In this document: positions 35,137 through 44,087 of the stretch, one piece after another
Numbering within the stretch: the first letter of the stretch is position 1
How the letters are laid out: each line of letters starts with the position of its first letter
Assembly (NCBI RefSeq): GCF_039538005.1
Contig: NZ_BAABBO010000001.1
Location: forward strand, 981,650 to 1,045,649
Length of the DNA stretch: 64,000 nucleotides
Direction of reading: 5' to 3'
Origin: Allohahella marinimesophila
GTDB lineage: Bacteria; Pseudomonadota; Gammaproteobacteria; Pseudomonadales; Oleiphilaceae
Translations under genes and position numbers: made by a program
The notes under the pieces: generated by a model
Seen by the model: the letters and a program-made list of their open reading frames with translations, nothing else
The model's database searches: none
Told to the model about the DNA's origin: nothing

Positions 35137-36101
35137 TAATTATCCTCTAGGATACCAATCATCTCGTTCATCATGAGTCTCATTTCGCCAACCTGAGCTT
35201 CAAGCACGTCCACCTGCTGAGCTTCCGTGGCCAGCGCGTCCACCTTCTGTGAAAGCTGCTGGAGCTGGGCCAGTTCTACCGCTGGCTGTCTGGCCGAAAA
35301 GCTCTGCTCCAGATGTGCAATCTTGGAATCGAGCTGATCGATATGTGTTTCCTGGGCCAGCAATGTGGACAGCATGATGATTGCAAAGGCTGCTAAGCCA
35401 AGCGTAGCCCATTTGAAGCGTTTGACCAGTGCCCTGTCCTGGGCGTGCAGCTCAGTGACCACCGCCTCCCTGATATTCGCTTCGATGGAAGCGATCTGCT
35501 CGAAGCTCAGCACAGGGCCATGCGCTGAGGATCTCGCGAACTCCTGGTCGTTCGCGCCGGTGACCAGGGCATTACGAAATTTACGTGAATCAAAACGCGG
35601 CGAAACGTTTTCCTCGTGATTCATCTCGATGTCGACCACATCAAGATCGTACTCTGGATTCATGGCCTCCGAGCTGTCTGCCGAATCGAGATCGTAGATT
35701 GGTGCCTTGGTATCCGAGCGCAAATTGGCACGCTGCAGCAGCATTTTTTCAACGAGTTCGAAAAGGTCACCGCGTTCCACTTGCTTGGTAATGACACCGA
35801 TGGCCCCGAGAGCCTTGGCTTCTTCAACATACTTGGCGGCATTCTGCGAGGTGTACATAACGACTGGAATGTCGGCAGTTGCTCGTTGCTGTTTAAGCAA
35901 TTTGAGCGTCTCGAAGCCATCAAGACCGGGCATGAGGTGGTCGAGAAAGATCATGGCAGGCGGGTTATTGGCGGCAACCTGAAGTGCCTCCTCCCCAGAG
36001 CGGGCCTGCCGGGTCGAAATATCCATGCTCTTGAGGATACGGGCGAGCATGAGACGGGCTGTCGCTGAATCATCGACGATGAGTGCTGACTGCGCTTGCA
36101 A
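35136..36101 (-). CDS. Receiver-domain protein with C-terminal membrane helix and coiled coil
   Basis: 321 residues from the TTG at 36101, which has GGAG eight bases upstream; TTG at 36119 is the longest option. Receiver domain 1-120 with Asp10/Asp11 (LIVDDSATAR), Asp54 (IFLDHLMPG) and Lys106 (VITKQ). A linker rich in acidic residues (125-200) leads to an amphipathic helix, then one membrane helix at 231-249 (WATLGLAAFAIIMLSTLLAQ) and a coiled coil to the end (heptads in HIDQLDSKIAHLEQSF and DVLEAQVGEMRLMMNEM). Topology predicts receiver inside and coiled coil in the periplasm. I know no named family with this layout. Confidence 0.85.
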   Translation of the reverse strand: MQAQSALIVDDSATARLMLARILKSMDISTRQARSGEEALQVAANNPPAMIFLDHLMPGLDGFETLKLLKQQRATADIPVVMYTSQNAAKYVEEAKALGAIGVITKQVERGDLFELVEKMLLQRANLRSDTKAPIYDLDSADSSEAMNPEYDLDVVDIEMNHEENVSPRFDSRKFRNALVTGANDQEFARSSAHGPVLSFEQIASIEANIREAVVTELHAQDRALVKRFKWATLGLAAFAIIMLSTLLAQETHIDQLDSKIAHLEQSFSARQPAVELAQLQQLSQKVDALATEAQQVDVLEAQVGEMRLMMNEMIGILEDN

Positions 36102-36227
36102 AGGGACCACTCCAAACAAAGACTAAGGGCTGTGGTAAGCCGGGAGAGCCAGTCAGAGCCGGGTAGGCCGGAACGGGCGAGCTCATTGGTTAGCAGATTG
36201 TAATCTTCTAACTATAGCCCAGCCGAA

Positions 36228-37133
36228 TTAATTTTCGTCGGTTGATTGTCGGTTATTAGAGGCAGTTCTCGAATCTTCTTGCGGTTGTTGATTCGAGGAC
36301 CGATTTCTGGAGGATTTTGAAGAGCTTCCGCTATTTCTATCACGCTCTGAGCCCACTGTTCTGCGATATTCGCTAGCGGCCTCATCGTGCTGACGCGCTG
36401 TCGCAGTCTTGAATCGTCGCGCGTTGTCTTCGGCTTTGGCCAACGAGCGTTGAAGGGTCGCGTTCTCGTTTCGAAGCCGTTCATTCTCGTCAGTGAGTCG
36501 TTCACTCTCCTGAATGAAGTGCAAACTCATCTCGAACGACTTCCTGGTGAAGCCCAGGACGGTCTGAAAGCCCTCGTCGCTCAGCGTTCGCGCTGCATCA
36601 TGGCGCCGGTAGATATTGATGAACTGTCGCTCCCGTTCGTACTGCAAAGGAAGCCGCCCGAGCCCCCAGTCGTTCAGCAGACGCCAGATTTCCGGGTTGT
36701 AGGTACGGGTATACTTCAGGATGAACGGAATGGGATCATTTCTCGCCAGTAAGGCAGACAGACGCAGGATGAGTTCGAACGACAGGGTCGCAGTACCGTC
36801 TTCAACGGCCTCCCAGAAGCTTCTGTCCTTCAGGTTTACCGCATCACTGATTTCGGTAATTGTGAGGCCAGTGACCTCTCTGAGATCCTTCAGCGACTGT
36901 CCTGCCGCAGCCATGAGCCTCAGCTGGTCCTGACTGTTCAGTATCGACTTTCCTACCTTGTAGGAGCCGCTACCGGTCTTGCGGGCCAACTTGAATGCAC
37001 CGCTAGTCAGGCCTCCCAGCCTGTTGACCCAGCTGAAGGCGCCGCCCTGTCGATCCCTGGCCGGCGGATCAACTTCAGCTTTGACTTTTTTCCTTGTCTC
37101 TTCCGGTTTGCCCGGCTTGTCCGTTTTGCTCAT
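36228..37133 (-). CDS. Helix-turn-helix protein with disordered tail
   Basis: 301 residues. A basic N-terminus (1-30) is followed by a conserved-looking region and an XRE-like HTH around LKDLREVTGLTITEISDAVNL (about 82-102), then RSFWEAVEDGTATLSFELILRLSALLARND. A further helical domain (about 135-200) contains NPEIWRLLNDWGLGRLP. The C-terminal third is a coiled coil (LTDENERLRNENATLQ) and a Ser/Asn/Arg-rich disordered tail. It starts 12 bases after the prc stop, so both are probably one operon. DNA binding is likely; targets unknown. Confidence 0.8.
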   Translation of the reverse strand: MSKTDKPGKPEETRKKVKAEVDPPARDRQGGAFSWVNRLGGLTSGAFKLARKTGSGSYKVGKSILNSQDQLRLMAAAGQSLKDLREVTGLTITEISDAVNLKDRSFWEAVEDGTATLSFELILRLSALLARNDPIPFILKYTRTYNPEIWRLLNDWGLGRLPLQYERERQFINIYRRHDAARTLSDEGFQTVLGFTRKSFEMSLHFIQESERLTDENERLRNENATLQRSLAKAEDNARRFKTATARQHDEAASEYRRTVGSERDRNSGSSSKSSRNRSSNQQPQEDSRTASNNRQSTDEN

Positions 37134-37145
37134 GAGTGCTCAGAT

Positions 37146-39356
37146 TCAGGTCGGGGAGTGTGTGGCAACCCGGCTTTGTGCATTCAGCAGGTCTATGAGG
37201 ATCTCACCCGACTCTTTGGTAAACAGGTCAGCTTCGTCATCGTCCTTGTCGGTCCTCATTGCTTCGGCTTCTACGAAGGTCTCGTAGGCTTTGAAATCTT
37301 CAAACACATCCTCACCGCGCGCAGTTCGCTTGGCGTTCACGACCGAGAGCTCCTTCTTGCGCTGCTTTTCGAGTTGAGCCTTTCTGCTTGCCAGAACCAG
37401 GCTCAATTCCTTTTCTGCCTTCGCTTCCGCGAGGAAGCTGATCTCCTCCAGGATTGCCTGATACTCCTTGTTCTTCAGCATTCGACTTTCATGCTGACGG
37501 GCCAGCTCTGGCAGATAAAGATCGAATGAGCTCACTTTTTCAAAGTCGGCCGCTGCAATCTGATCCCAGGGCAGGGCTTCAGGCAGGGCGTCTTCACCAA
37601 TCTCTGCGACATCGATCGCTGAAGGGAAGGTGATGTCTGGCAAGACACCACTGTGCTGGGTACTGCCGCCGGACACACGATAGAACTTGAACTCGGTGAT
37701 CTTCAGCTGACCACTGGCCAGGTTTCGTACTGACTGAACGGTGCCCTTTCCAAAGGTCTGGTTGCCAACCACCAGACCACGACCGTAATCCTGGATGGCT
37801 GCGGCGAAAATTTCAGACGCTGAGGCGCTCATCCTGTTGACCAACACGACAAGTGGTCCGCCATAGACGACATTCTTGTCAGGATCATTGTGAACGGCGA
37901 TGCGGTCATCACTGGTGCGAACCTGAACGGTTGGACCCTGCGGAATGAACAGGCCGGTCAGCGTGATGGCTTCCTGCAGGGCGCCACCGCCATTGTTTCG
38001 GAGGTCGATGACCAGACCGTCGATATCACTCTGCTCCAGTTCCTTGAGCAGTTTGCGAACATCGGCGGTAGTGTGTTTGTAATCCGGGTCGCCAAGCTGA
38101 GCGCCCTTGAAATCGGCATAGAACGTCGGTATTTCAATGACGCCAACCTTGTAGTCCTTGCCGTCACGTTCGATGTCGAGCACTTCCTTGCTGGCAGACT
38201 GATCTTCGAGCGCTACACGATCCCTGACGATCTTGAGTACTCGCGTTTCATCATCACTGGCGGCGTTTGCAGGAATGACCTTGAGGCGCACGATAGACTG
38301 CTTTGGCCCACGAATCAGGTCGACCACCTCTTCGAGGCGCCAGCCCACGACATCTACCAGCTCGCCATCATCGTCCTGACCGACTGCGACCACCTTGTCA
38401 GCCGGCTTGAGCTGACCGGCCTTGTCTGCCGGTCCAGCCGGTACGAGTCGTACCACCTTGGTATATTCGTCGTCTGTCTGAAGCACGGCGCCGATGCCCT
38501 CGAGCGAAAGCGACATGTTGATATTGAAGTTTTCGGAAACACGCGGGCTGAAATACTGTGTGTGGGGATCGTAAACGCCAGTGAAGGCATTCATGTAGCC
38601 CTGGAAGACGTCTTCACTACGGGTCTGGCTGGCCCGACGGAGCTGACTTTCGTAACGTTTTGTCAGGGTTTTCCGGATTTCATCATCCTTCTTGCCTGTC
38701 AGCTCAAGGCTGAGAATGCTGTTCTTGACACGCTTGCGCCAAATTTCATTCATGGCTTCTTCACTGGATGGCCAGGCTTCGTCAGCTCGGTCGACCAGTA
38801 TCGTTTCATCTTTTTCGAAGTCGAGCTTGTCACTGCTGTTCTCGAGCAGCTTCAGCGCAAAGGTGATGCGATCGTAGAGACGCTCCTGAAGACGATTGTA
38901 GATTCGGAATGCCGGATCGAGCTGACCGGTCTTCAGAGCACCATCGAGGCGGTGACGGTAGACTTCGAATTCCTTGATGTCACTTTCGAGGAAATACAGC
39001 TTCTGGCCATCGAGGTAACTGAGATAATTGTCGAAGACCTTGGAAGAGACTTCCCGGTCGATTCGCAGCGTGCGGTAATGGCTGTACTGAAGCTGCCGCG
39101 CGATGTCCCTGCTGACCTTCTCCTGAGCCACACTGGGTGACAGTGTCTCCCCAAGGAAAGCCTCCCGGTCGGTCACTCCGCTATCTGGCTGCGGCTCCTG
39201 CAAGGCAAGGGCTGGCCCGCTACTCCATAGCGACAGTAACAGAGTAATACTGGCGAGACGGAATGCAGAGCCGACCCTTGGTGTCAGGGTGCGGGGAGAC
39301 GGCGCGCCGCAGAAGCGGCGACTTGCGTGTAGAAGCTGAAGCATGTGATCGACCAT
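37146..39356 (-). CDS. prc: Tail-specific periplasmic protease (Prc/Tsp)
   Basis: About 736 residues from the ATG at 39356; GTG at 39371 is further upstream. A signal segment (SITLLLSLWSSGPALA) precedes the N-terminal domain, a PDZ domain around SLEGIGAVLQ and KPADKVVAVG, and the peptidase domain with VIDLRNNGGGAL, the catalytic Ser in VNRMSASASEIFAAA and Lys in NQTFGKGTVQ. The C-terminal DUF3340-type helical region follows. Prc cleaves proteins from the C-terminus in the periplasm and trims penicillin-binding protein 3 and hydrolases in E. coli. Length fits the 680-residue class with a longer tail. HTH gene downstream may be co-transcribed. Confidence 0.93.
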   Translation of the reverse strand: MVDHMLQLLHASRRFCGAPSPRTLTPRVGSAFRLASITLLLSLWSSGPALALQEPQPDSGVTDREAFLGETLSPSVAQEKVSRDIARQLQYSHYRTLRIDREVSSKVFDNYLSYLDGQKLYFLESDIKEFEVYRHRLDGALKTGQLDPAFRIYNRLQERLYDRITFALKLLENSSDKLDFEKDETILVDRADEAWPSSEEAMNEIWRKRVKNSILSLELTGKKDDEIRKTLTKRYESQLRRASQTRSEDVFQGYMNAFTGVYDPHTQYFSPRVSENFNINMSLSLEGIGAVLQTDDEYTKVVRLVPAGPADKAGQLKPADKVVAVGQDDDGELVDVVGWRLEEVVDLIRGPKQSIVRLKVIPANAASDDETRVLKIVRDRVALEDQSASKEVLDIERDGKDYKVGVIEIPTFYADFKGAQLGDPDYKHTTADVRKLLKELEQSDIDGLVIDLRNNGGGALQEAITLTGLFIPQGPTVQVRTSDDRIAVHNDPDKNVVYGGPLVVLVNRMSASASEIFAAAIQDYGRGLVVGNQTFGKGTVQSVRNLASGQLKITEFKFYRVSGGSTQHSGVLPDITFPSAIDVAEIGEDALPEALPWDQIAAADFEKVSSFDLYLPELARQHESRMLKNKEYQAILEEISFLAEAKAEKELSLVLASRKAQLEKQRKKELSVVNAKRTARGEDVFEDFKAYETFVEAEAMRTDKDDDEADLFTKESGEILIDLLNAQSRVATHSPT

Positions 39357-39448
39357 TGTGAAAATGTACACGATTCAGTCTAGGCTACCATAATCTTCAT
39401 CACTAGCAACGTTGCTTATTTGTATAGCGCTGGTTCACAAAAAAGGGC

Positions 39449-41635
39449 CTAACGGTACTGCTTTCCGGTGTCAGCCATGCTGATCAGACTGGCCGGAGGA
39501 TCGAAACGATCGCCGAAATCAGTCTTCAATGACTGACTGCGCGACACGAACTTCGTCAGTCCAGTATGATTGATGAACTGCAAGGCGCCTCCCGTCCATG
39601 GCGCGAAGCCGATGCCGAATATGCTGCCAATGTTGGCATCAGCCACACTATGCAAGACGCCCTCGTCCAGGCAGCGTACTGTCTCCAGCGCCTGAATATA
39701 GAGGAACCGGTCTTTCAGAGTCTGCAGGTCGGTGGCCCGAGTGAGTGCATCGTCAGTCCAACGATCCGCAAGACCACTCCAGAGCTGCTTGCCGAGACTG
39801 CCGTTGGGCAGCTTTACCTGATAGTCATAAAAGCCGCCGCCTCCAGCCTTTCCGGTGCGCTCGAATTCGTCGACCATGACGTCAATAACTGCCTCGGCAG
39901 GATGCTTCTGATAAGTTCCGCCTGCCGCCTTGATGTCAGCTTCGGTCTGCCGTCTGATATGACGCATGAGCTTCAGGCTGACTTCATCGGAAATGGCCAG
40001 TGGGCCTATCGGCATCCCAGCGAGAAGGGCAGCATTTTCAATACTCGCCGGATGAATACCTTCACCAAGCATGGTGATACCCTCATTGACGAAAGTGCCG
40101 AAGACGCGTGAGGTGAAAAATCCACGACTATCATTTACGACGATGGGTATCTTGCCAATCTGCAGAACGAAATCGAAGGCCTTGGCGAGTGTCTCATCCG
40201 AAGTCTTCTGCCCCTTGATGATTTCGACCAGCTGCATCTTGTCTACGGGTGAGAAGAAATGTAGCCCTATGAAGTCAGCGGGCTGCTCGGAAGCACTGGC
40301 CAGCTGGGATATCGGTATTGTCGACGTATTGGTGGCGAAGACGCCGCCCGTGGCCAACATGGGCTCCGATTCCCTGGTCACCCTGGCTTTCAGATCACCG
40401 TCCTCAAACACTGCTTCGATAATGAGGTCGCAGTCTTTCAATGCTTCGACCGACACGGTCGACTCTATCAGCGCCAGTTGCTGATCACGCTTCTCCGCAC
40501 TGATGCGCTTGCGCTGCAGCTTTTTGTCCAACAGATTTTGCGTGTAAGCCTTGCCCTTGTCTGCCTGTTCCTGCGATACATCCTTGAGCACCGTCTGAAT
40601 GCCTTTGGTGGCAGTGGCGTAGGCGATACCTGCGCCCATCATGCCAGCACCCAGTACGCCGACTTTGGTGATCTCGAATGATTTGCCGCCATTCACGCCC
40701 ATGTCGAGCTGTGGCCGACTCTTGCCCGCTTTGATGGCGTTTAGCTGGAACCAGAAGGTGCCGATCATGTTCTTCGCGACCTGACTCGTGACCAAGTGGG
40801 TGAAGTAGCGACTTTCGATGCGCTGAGCGGTCTCGAAGTCCACCTTGGCACCTTCAACAACGGTGCTCAGAATAGCTTCGGGTGCGGGATAGCAGCCCTT
40901 TGTCTTCGCCTTCAACATCGCCGGTGCGATGGCCAGCATCTGGGCTACCTTCGGATTGTCGGGAGAGCCGCCAGGCATTTTGTAGCCTTTCTCATCCCAG
41001 GGCTGTTTTGCCTGGGGGTGTGCAGATATCCAGCTTACAGCGGCATCGATGAGTTGGTCAGCGCTATCGACGGTCGCGTTCAGCAGGCCGAGACTCAGGG
41101 CTTTGTCGACCGTCAATTGCTGGCCTTCTATTAGCAAGGGCAAGGCCTTTTCAATGCCGAGAAGACGAGGCAGTCGTGTGCAGCCACCGCCGCCAGGAAG
41201 CAGCCCGAGTGTCACTTCAGGCAATCCCAGCCGATAAGCACTGCTGCTGACAGCTATGCGGCCATGGCAGGCGAGGGCCAGCTCCCAGCCACCGCCGAGC
41301 GCTGCGCCATTTATCGCAGCCACAACCGGTTTGCCAAGGGTTTCGAGCTGTCGTAGAGGTGTTGTGATCTGATTTGTGAGCATGGTCATGAATCGCTCAG
41401 CATCAGCTGGCTGGACAGCGACGAGCTCCTTCAGATCTCCACCGGCAAAAAATGTGGACTTGGCTGAAGCCAGAATAACGCCTGTGATATTGGCTTTATC
41501 GGCCAGCAGGCGGTCGACACATTGTCCAAATGCATCGCGGAAATCCTGATTCATGGTGTTGGCTGATTGGCCCGGCATATCCATGGTGAGCACGACGATG
41601 CCATCGTCTCTGCGGTCATATTGAATGGCGCTCAT
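39449..41635 (-). CDS. Fatty acid oxidation multienzyme (enoyl-CoA hydratase / 3-hydroxyacyl-CoA dehydrogenase)
   Basis: 728 residues. N-terminal crotonase domain: FAGGDLKEL (oxyanion hole), GAALGGGWELALAC and LGLLPGGGGCTRLPRL. The HAD part begins at KVGVLGAGMMGAGIAYA (NAD loop) and has GLHFFSPVDKMQLVEII with the catalytic His, and the C-terminal HAD helical domain with NEG and GFGWPxGP-like GMPIGPLA. It performs hydration and oxidation steps of beta-oxidation. The thiolase gene lies 44 bases upstream on the same strand, so they form an operon in the order thiolase then this gene. FadB and FadJ types cannot be told apart here, hence no symbol. Confidence 0.92.
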   Translation of the reverse strand: MSAIQYDRRDDGIVVLTMDMPGQSANTMNQDFRDAFGQCVDRLLADKANITGVILASAKSTFFAGGDLKELVAVQPADAERFMTMLTNQITTPLRQLETLGKPVVAAINGAALGGGWELALACHGRIAVSSSAYRLGLPEVTLGLLPGGGGCTRLPRLLGIEKALPLLIEGQQLTVDKALSLGLLNATVDSADQLIDAAVSWISAHPQAKQPWDEKGYKMPGGSPDNPKVAQMLAIAPAMLKAKTKGCYPAPEAILSTVVEGAKVDFETAQRIESRYFTHLVTSQVAKNMIGTFWFQLNAIKAGKSRPQLDMGVNGGKSFEITKVGVLGAGMMGAGIAYATATKGIQTVLKDVSQEQADKGKAYTQNLLDKKLQRKRISAEKRDQQLALIESTVSVEALKDCDLIIEAVFEDGDLKARVTRESEPMLATGGVFATNTSTIPISQLASASEQPADFIGLHFFSPVDKMQLVEIIKGQKTSDETLAKAFDFVLQIGKIPIVVNDSRGFFTSRVFGTFVNEGITMLGEGIHPASIENAALLAGMPIGPLAISDEVSLKLMRHIRRQTEADIKAAGGTYQKHPAEAVIDVMVDEFERTGKAGGGGFYDYQVKLPNGSLGKQLWSGLADRWTDDALTRATDLQTLKDRFLYIQALETVRCLDEGVLHSVADANIGSIFGIGFAPWTGGALQFINHTGLTKFVSRSQSLKTDFGDRFDPPASLISMADTGKQYR

Positions 41636-41679
41636 TGCTTAGCCTCTATTGTTGGGAGTGGTGCCTGGTGACAGGAAAA

Positions 41680-42897
41680 CTAGAACTCGCTGCTGCGTTC
41701 GATGATGGTGGCGATGCCCATGCCGCCGCCGACGCAGAGGGTGATGAGGCCGTAGCGCTGTTGTCTGGCGTCGAGTTCATCGAGCAGCGTGCTGACGAGC
41801 ATGGCGCCAGTAGCGCCAAGCGGGTGGCCCATGGCTATCGAGCCACCATTGACGTTGATCTTTTCCATCGGCACATCGAGTTCGCGCTGAAACTTCAACA
41901 CCACAGATGCGAAAGCCTCATTCACCTCGAACAGATCGATGTCAGCCACTGTGAGGCCGGCCCGCTCCAGCGCAATTCGAGCTGCAGGCGCGGGTCCGGT
42001 CAACATGATTGTAGGGTCAGTGCTGGTAACTGCGGCACTGATAATGCGGCCACGCGGACGGAGGCCCAGTGCCCGTCCAAGCGTTTCCGAACCGATCAAC
42101 ACTGCCGCTGCGCCATCCACGATGCCGGAGGAGTTGCCGGGCGTATGCTGGTGGTCAATGCGCTCCACCCAGGGGTACTTGTCTCTGACCACTGCGTCGA
42201 AGCCCATATCGCCCATCATCTGGAACGAGGATTTCAGCCCGGACAGCGCCTCCATGCTGGCATCTGCACGAACCAGTTCATCGCGCTCCAGAATAATGAG
42301 GCCGTTGCTGTCGACTACAGGCACGACGCTGTTGCTGAAGCGACCATCCTTCCAGGCAGCGGCCGCCTTTTGCTGGGAAGACAACGCGAAGCGGTCGAGC
42401 TCGTCGCGGCTGAAGTGTTCGATAGTGGCGATGAGGTCAGCGGAAACACCCTGGGGCACGAAGGCTGTCTTCAGGTTGGTGGCAGGATCAAGGGCCCATG
42501 CACCGCCGTCGCTGCCCATCGGGACTCTGGACATGGACTCGACTCCACCAGCGACTATGAGCTGCTCCCAGCCGCTGCGGACCCTGGCGGCCGCCTGATT
42601 GACGGCCTCGAGGCCAGACGCACAGAAACGGTTTAGCGTAACGCCCGCCACTTGCTCATCCCAGTCCGCCACGAAGGCGGCGGTCTTGGCGATGTCGGCA
42701 CCCTGATCACCAACGGCAGTCACGCAACCCATGACAATATCATCGACCCGACTGGTATCGAGCTCATTCCTGTCTTTCACGGCTCGCAGTGCCATGGCCA
42801 GCAGGTCAACCGCCTTAACCTCGTAGAGCGAGCCGTCGCGCTTGCCTTTGCCTCGGGGTGTTCGCACTGCATCAAAGATGAAGGCTTGTTGTGTCAT
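41680..42897 (-). CDS. Acetyl-CoA C-acyltransferase (thiolase)
   Basis: 405 residues. The acyl-accepting Cys is in NRFCASGLEAVN, His in GHPLGATGAML, and the second Cys in LCVGGGMGIA at the C-terminus. The start QAFIFDAVRTPRGK is typical. It cleaves 3-ketoacyl-CoA in beta-oxidation, together with the downstream multienzyme. Upstream, between BrkB and this gene, is a long inverted repeat that could bind a regulator. As a stand-alone thiolase it could alternatively act in acetoacetyl-CoA synthesis. Confidence 0.93.
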   Translation of the reverse strand: MTQQAFIFDAVRTPRGKGKRDGSLYEVKAVDLLAMALRAVKDRNELDTSRVDDIVMGCVTAVGDQGADIAKTAAFVADWDEQVAGVTLNRFCASGLEAVNQAAARVRSGWEQLIVAGGVESMSRVPMGSDGGAWALDPATNLKTAFVPQGVSADLIATIEHFSRDELDRFALSSQQKAAAAWKDGRFSNSVVPVVDSNGLIILERDELVRADASMEALSGLKSSFQMMGDMGFDAVVRDKYPWVERIDHQHTPGNSSGIVDGAAAVLIGSETLGRALGLRPRGRIISAAVTSTDPTIMLTGPAPAARIALERAGLTVADIDLFEVNEAFASVVLKFQRELDVPMEKINVNGGSIAMGHPLGATGAMLVSTLLDELDARQQRYGLITLCVGGGMGIATIIERSSEF

Positions 42898-42949
42898 GGC
42901 TGGTGCTCCGAAGAATGGATTTGAAGGCTGGCCATACCTTAGTTGAAGC

Positions 42950-42986
42950 GCCCGAATGCCGGTATGACGTAATCCGACATTCGGGC
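42950..42986. repeat. Long inverted repeat upstream of the thiolase gene
   Basis: GCCCGAATGCCGG at 42950-42962 and CCGACATTCGGGC at 42974-42986 are reverse complements with one mismatch, around an 11-base centre TATGACGTAAT. It lies 53-89 bases before the thiolase ATG on the minus strand. A second pair, GGCTGG at 42984-42989 and CCAGCC at 42999-43004, overlaps its edge. No T-run follows, so an operator or an RNA hairpin is as likely as a terminator of the upstream BrkB gene. Confidence 0.6.
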
Positions 42987-43046
42987 TGGCCAGTGCGACC
43001 AGCCGGCCGCCTCATTGGACGCTTAGGGAGTAATGAGTGTTTGAGT

Positions 43047-44003
43047 TTAAAGGTCGTCTGCGAGCTGCTTAACCGCAGTGCTATCACGCTGCTCTGCGGC
43101 TGCTTTCAGTGCCTGCAGACGATAGGCTGCATCATGGCGGGCGTGTCGCGCTGGTTGAACGCCGTGTCCGTTATTGCGAGCGAACACCTGTGTGAACTCA
43201 GCGCCGAACAGCAGGATCAGGCTCGTGTAATATGCCCATAGCATCACCAGGATAATCGAGCCAGCCGCTCCGAAAGCCGCTTCCGGATCAGACTGGCCGA
43301 AATAGAAGCCGAGTAGAAATTTGCCAAGCGTGAACAGGATACTGGTCAGGAGGGCGCCAAGCCACACTGAGCGCCACTGCACTTTGGCGTCTGGCAGGAC
43401 CTTGAACATAAGCGCGAAAAAGACCGTGAGCACGGCAATACTCAACAGATTGTTCAGCAGGAAGAAGATGACGGTAGGAAAGCCTGGCAGCTGGGACTGA
43501 ATCCAGCCGTTCAGCAGCGAGAGCGCAGCCGACATCATCAGTGAGACGATCATGAGGAAAGCGATGACCAGAACGATACTGAAGGCGGTAATCCGACCAA
43601 GTGCCATCTGCTTGAAGCCGGCCGAAGGGTCCACTTCGACGCCCCATACTGCATTGATGGACTTCTGGAGTTGACTGAATACCCCGCTGGCACCGAACAC
43701 CAGCGTGGCTATACCCGCAAGCATGGCCAGCAGGGAATTGGTCTCCTGGCGTGAGTTTTCGACCATGGTGGCAATCTGTTGCCCGGCGTCGGGCCCTACC
43801 GTGTTGGCAATTTGTTCGGCCACAACTTCGTTGACGTACTCCGGGCTCCACACAAGACTGGCGACAGTGATAACGATGATGACAAGGCCGGGAATGGAAA
43901 ATATCGAGTAATAGGCAAGGGCGGCACTTTTCTGAAAGGCGTCATCAGCGAGCCAGTCGGTGAAGGTTTCCTTGAGATAGCCTGCAAATCGTGGGGTCTT
44001 CAT
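43047..44003 (-). CDS. YihY/BrkB family inner-membrane protein
   Basis: 318 residues from the ATG at 44003 (TTG at 44015 is in frame). Six hydrophobic helices are visible, with the family stretches AALAYYSIFSIPGLVIIVITV, LVFGASGVFSQLQKSINAVWGVE, and SIILVMLWAYYTSLILLFGAEFTQVFA. The C-terminal tail (about 285-318) is polar. Such proteins were once called RNase BN; the function of the family is unclear and it is now regarded as a transporter-like membrane protein. AGGAG sits 12 bases upstream of the ATG. Confidence 0.9.
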   Translation of the reverse strand: MKTPRFAGYLKETFTDWLADDAFQKSAALAYYSIFSIPGLVIIVITVASLVWSPEYVNEVVAEQIANTVGPDAGQQIATMVENSRQETNSLLAMLAGIATLVFGASGVFSQLQKSINAVWGVEVDPSAGFKQMALGRITAFSIVLVIAFLMIVSLMMSAALSLLNGWIQSQLPGFPTVIFFLLNNLLSIAVLTVFFALMFKVLPDAKVQWRSVWLGALLTSILFTLGKFLLGFYFGQSDPEAAFGAAGSIILVMLWAYYTSLILLFGAEFTQVFARNNGHGVQPARHARHDAAYRLQALKAAAEQRDSTAVKQLADDL

Positions 44004-44087
44004 GTGCTGGAACAACTCCTGGTTAGCCTGTTGCGCCGCCAGAGAGCAGCGCCCTACGGGCTATACGAAGAACAGGGCCGACCCCGT

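Noticed and set aside
37890..39140. Open frame of 416 codons on the plus strand
   Set aside because: Lies fully antisense to prc, whose motifs are clear; composition is that of a shadow frame.
41635..42636. Open frame of 333 codons on the plus strand
   Set aside because: Antisense to the thiolase gene; no recognisable domain and His/Asp-rich shadow composition.
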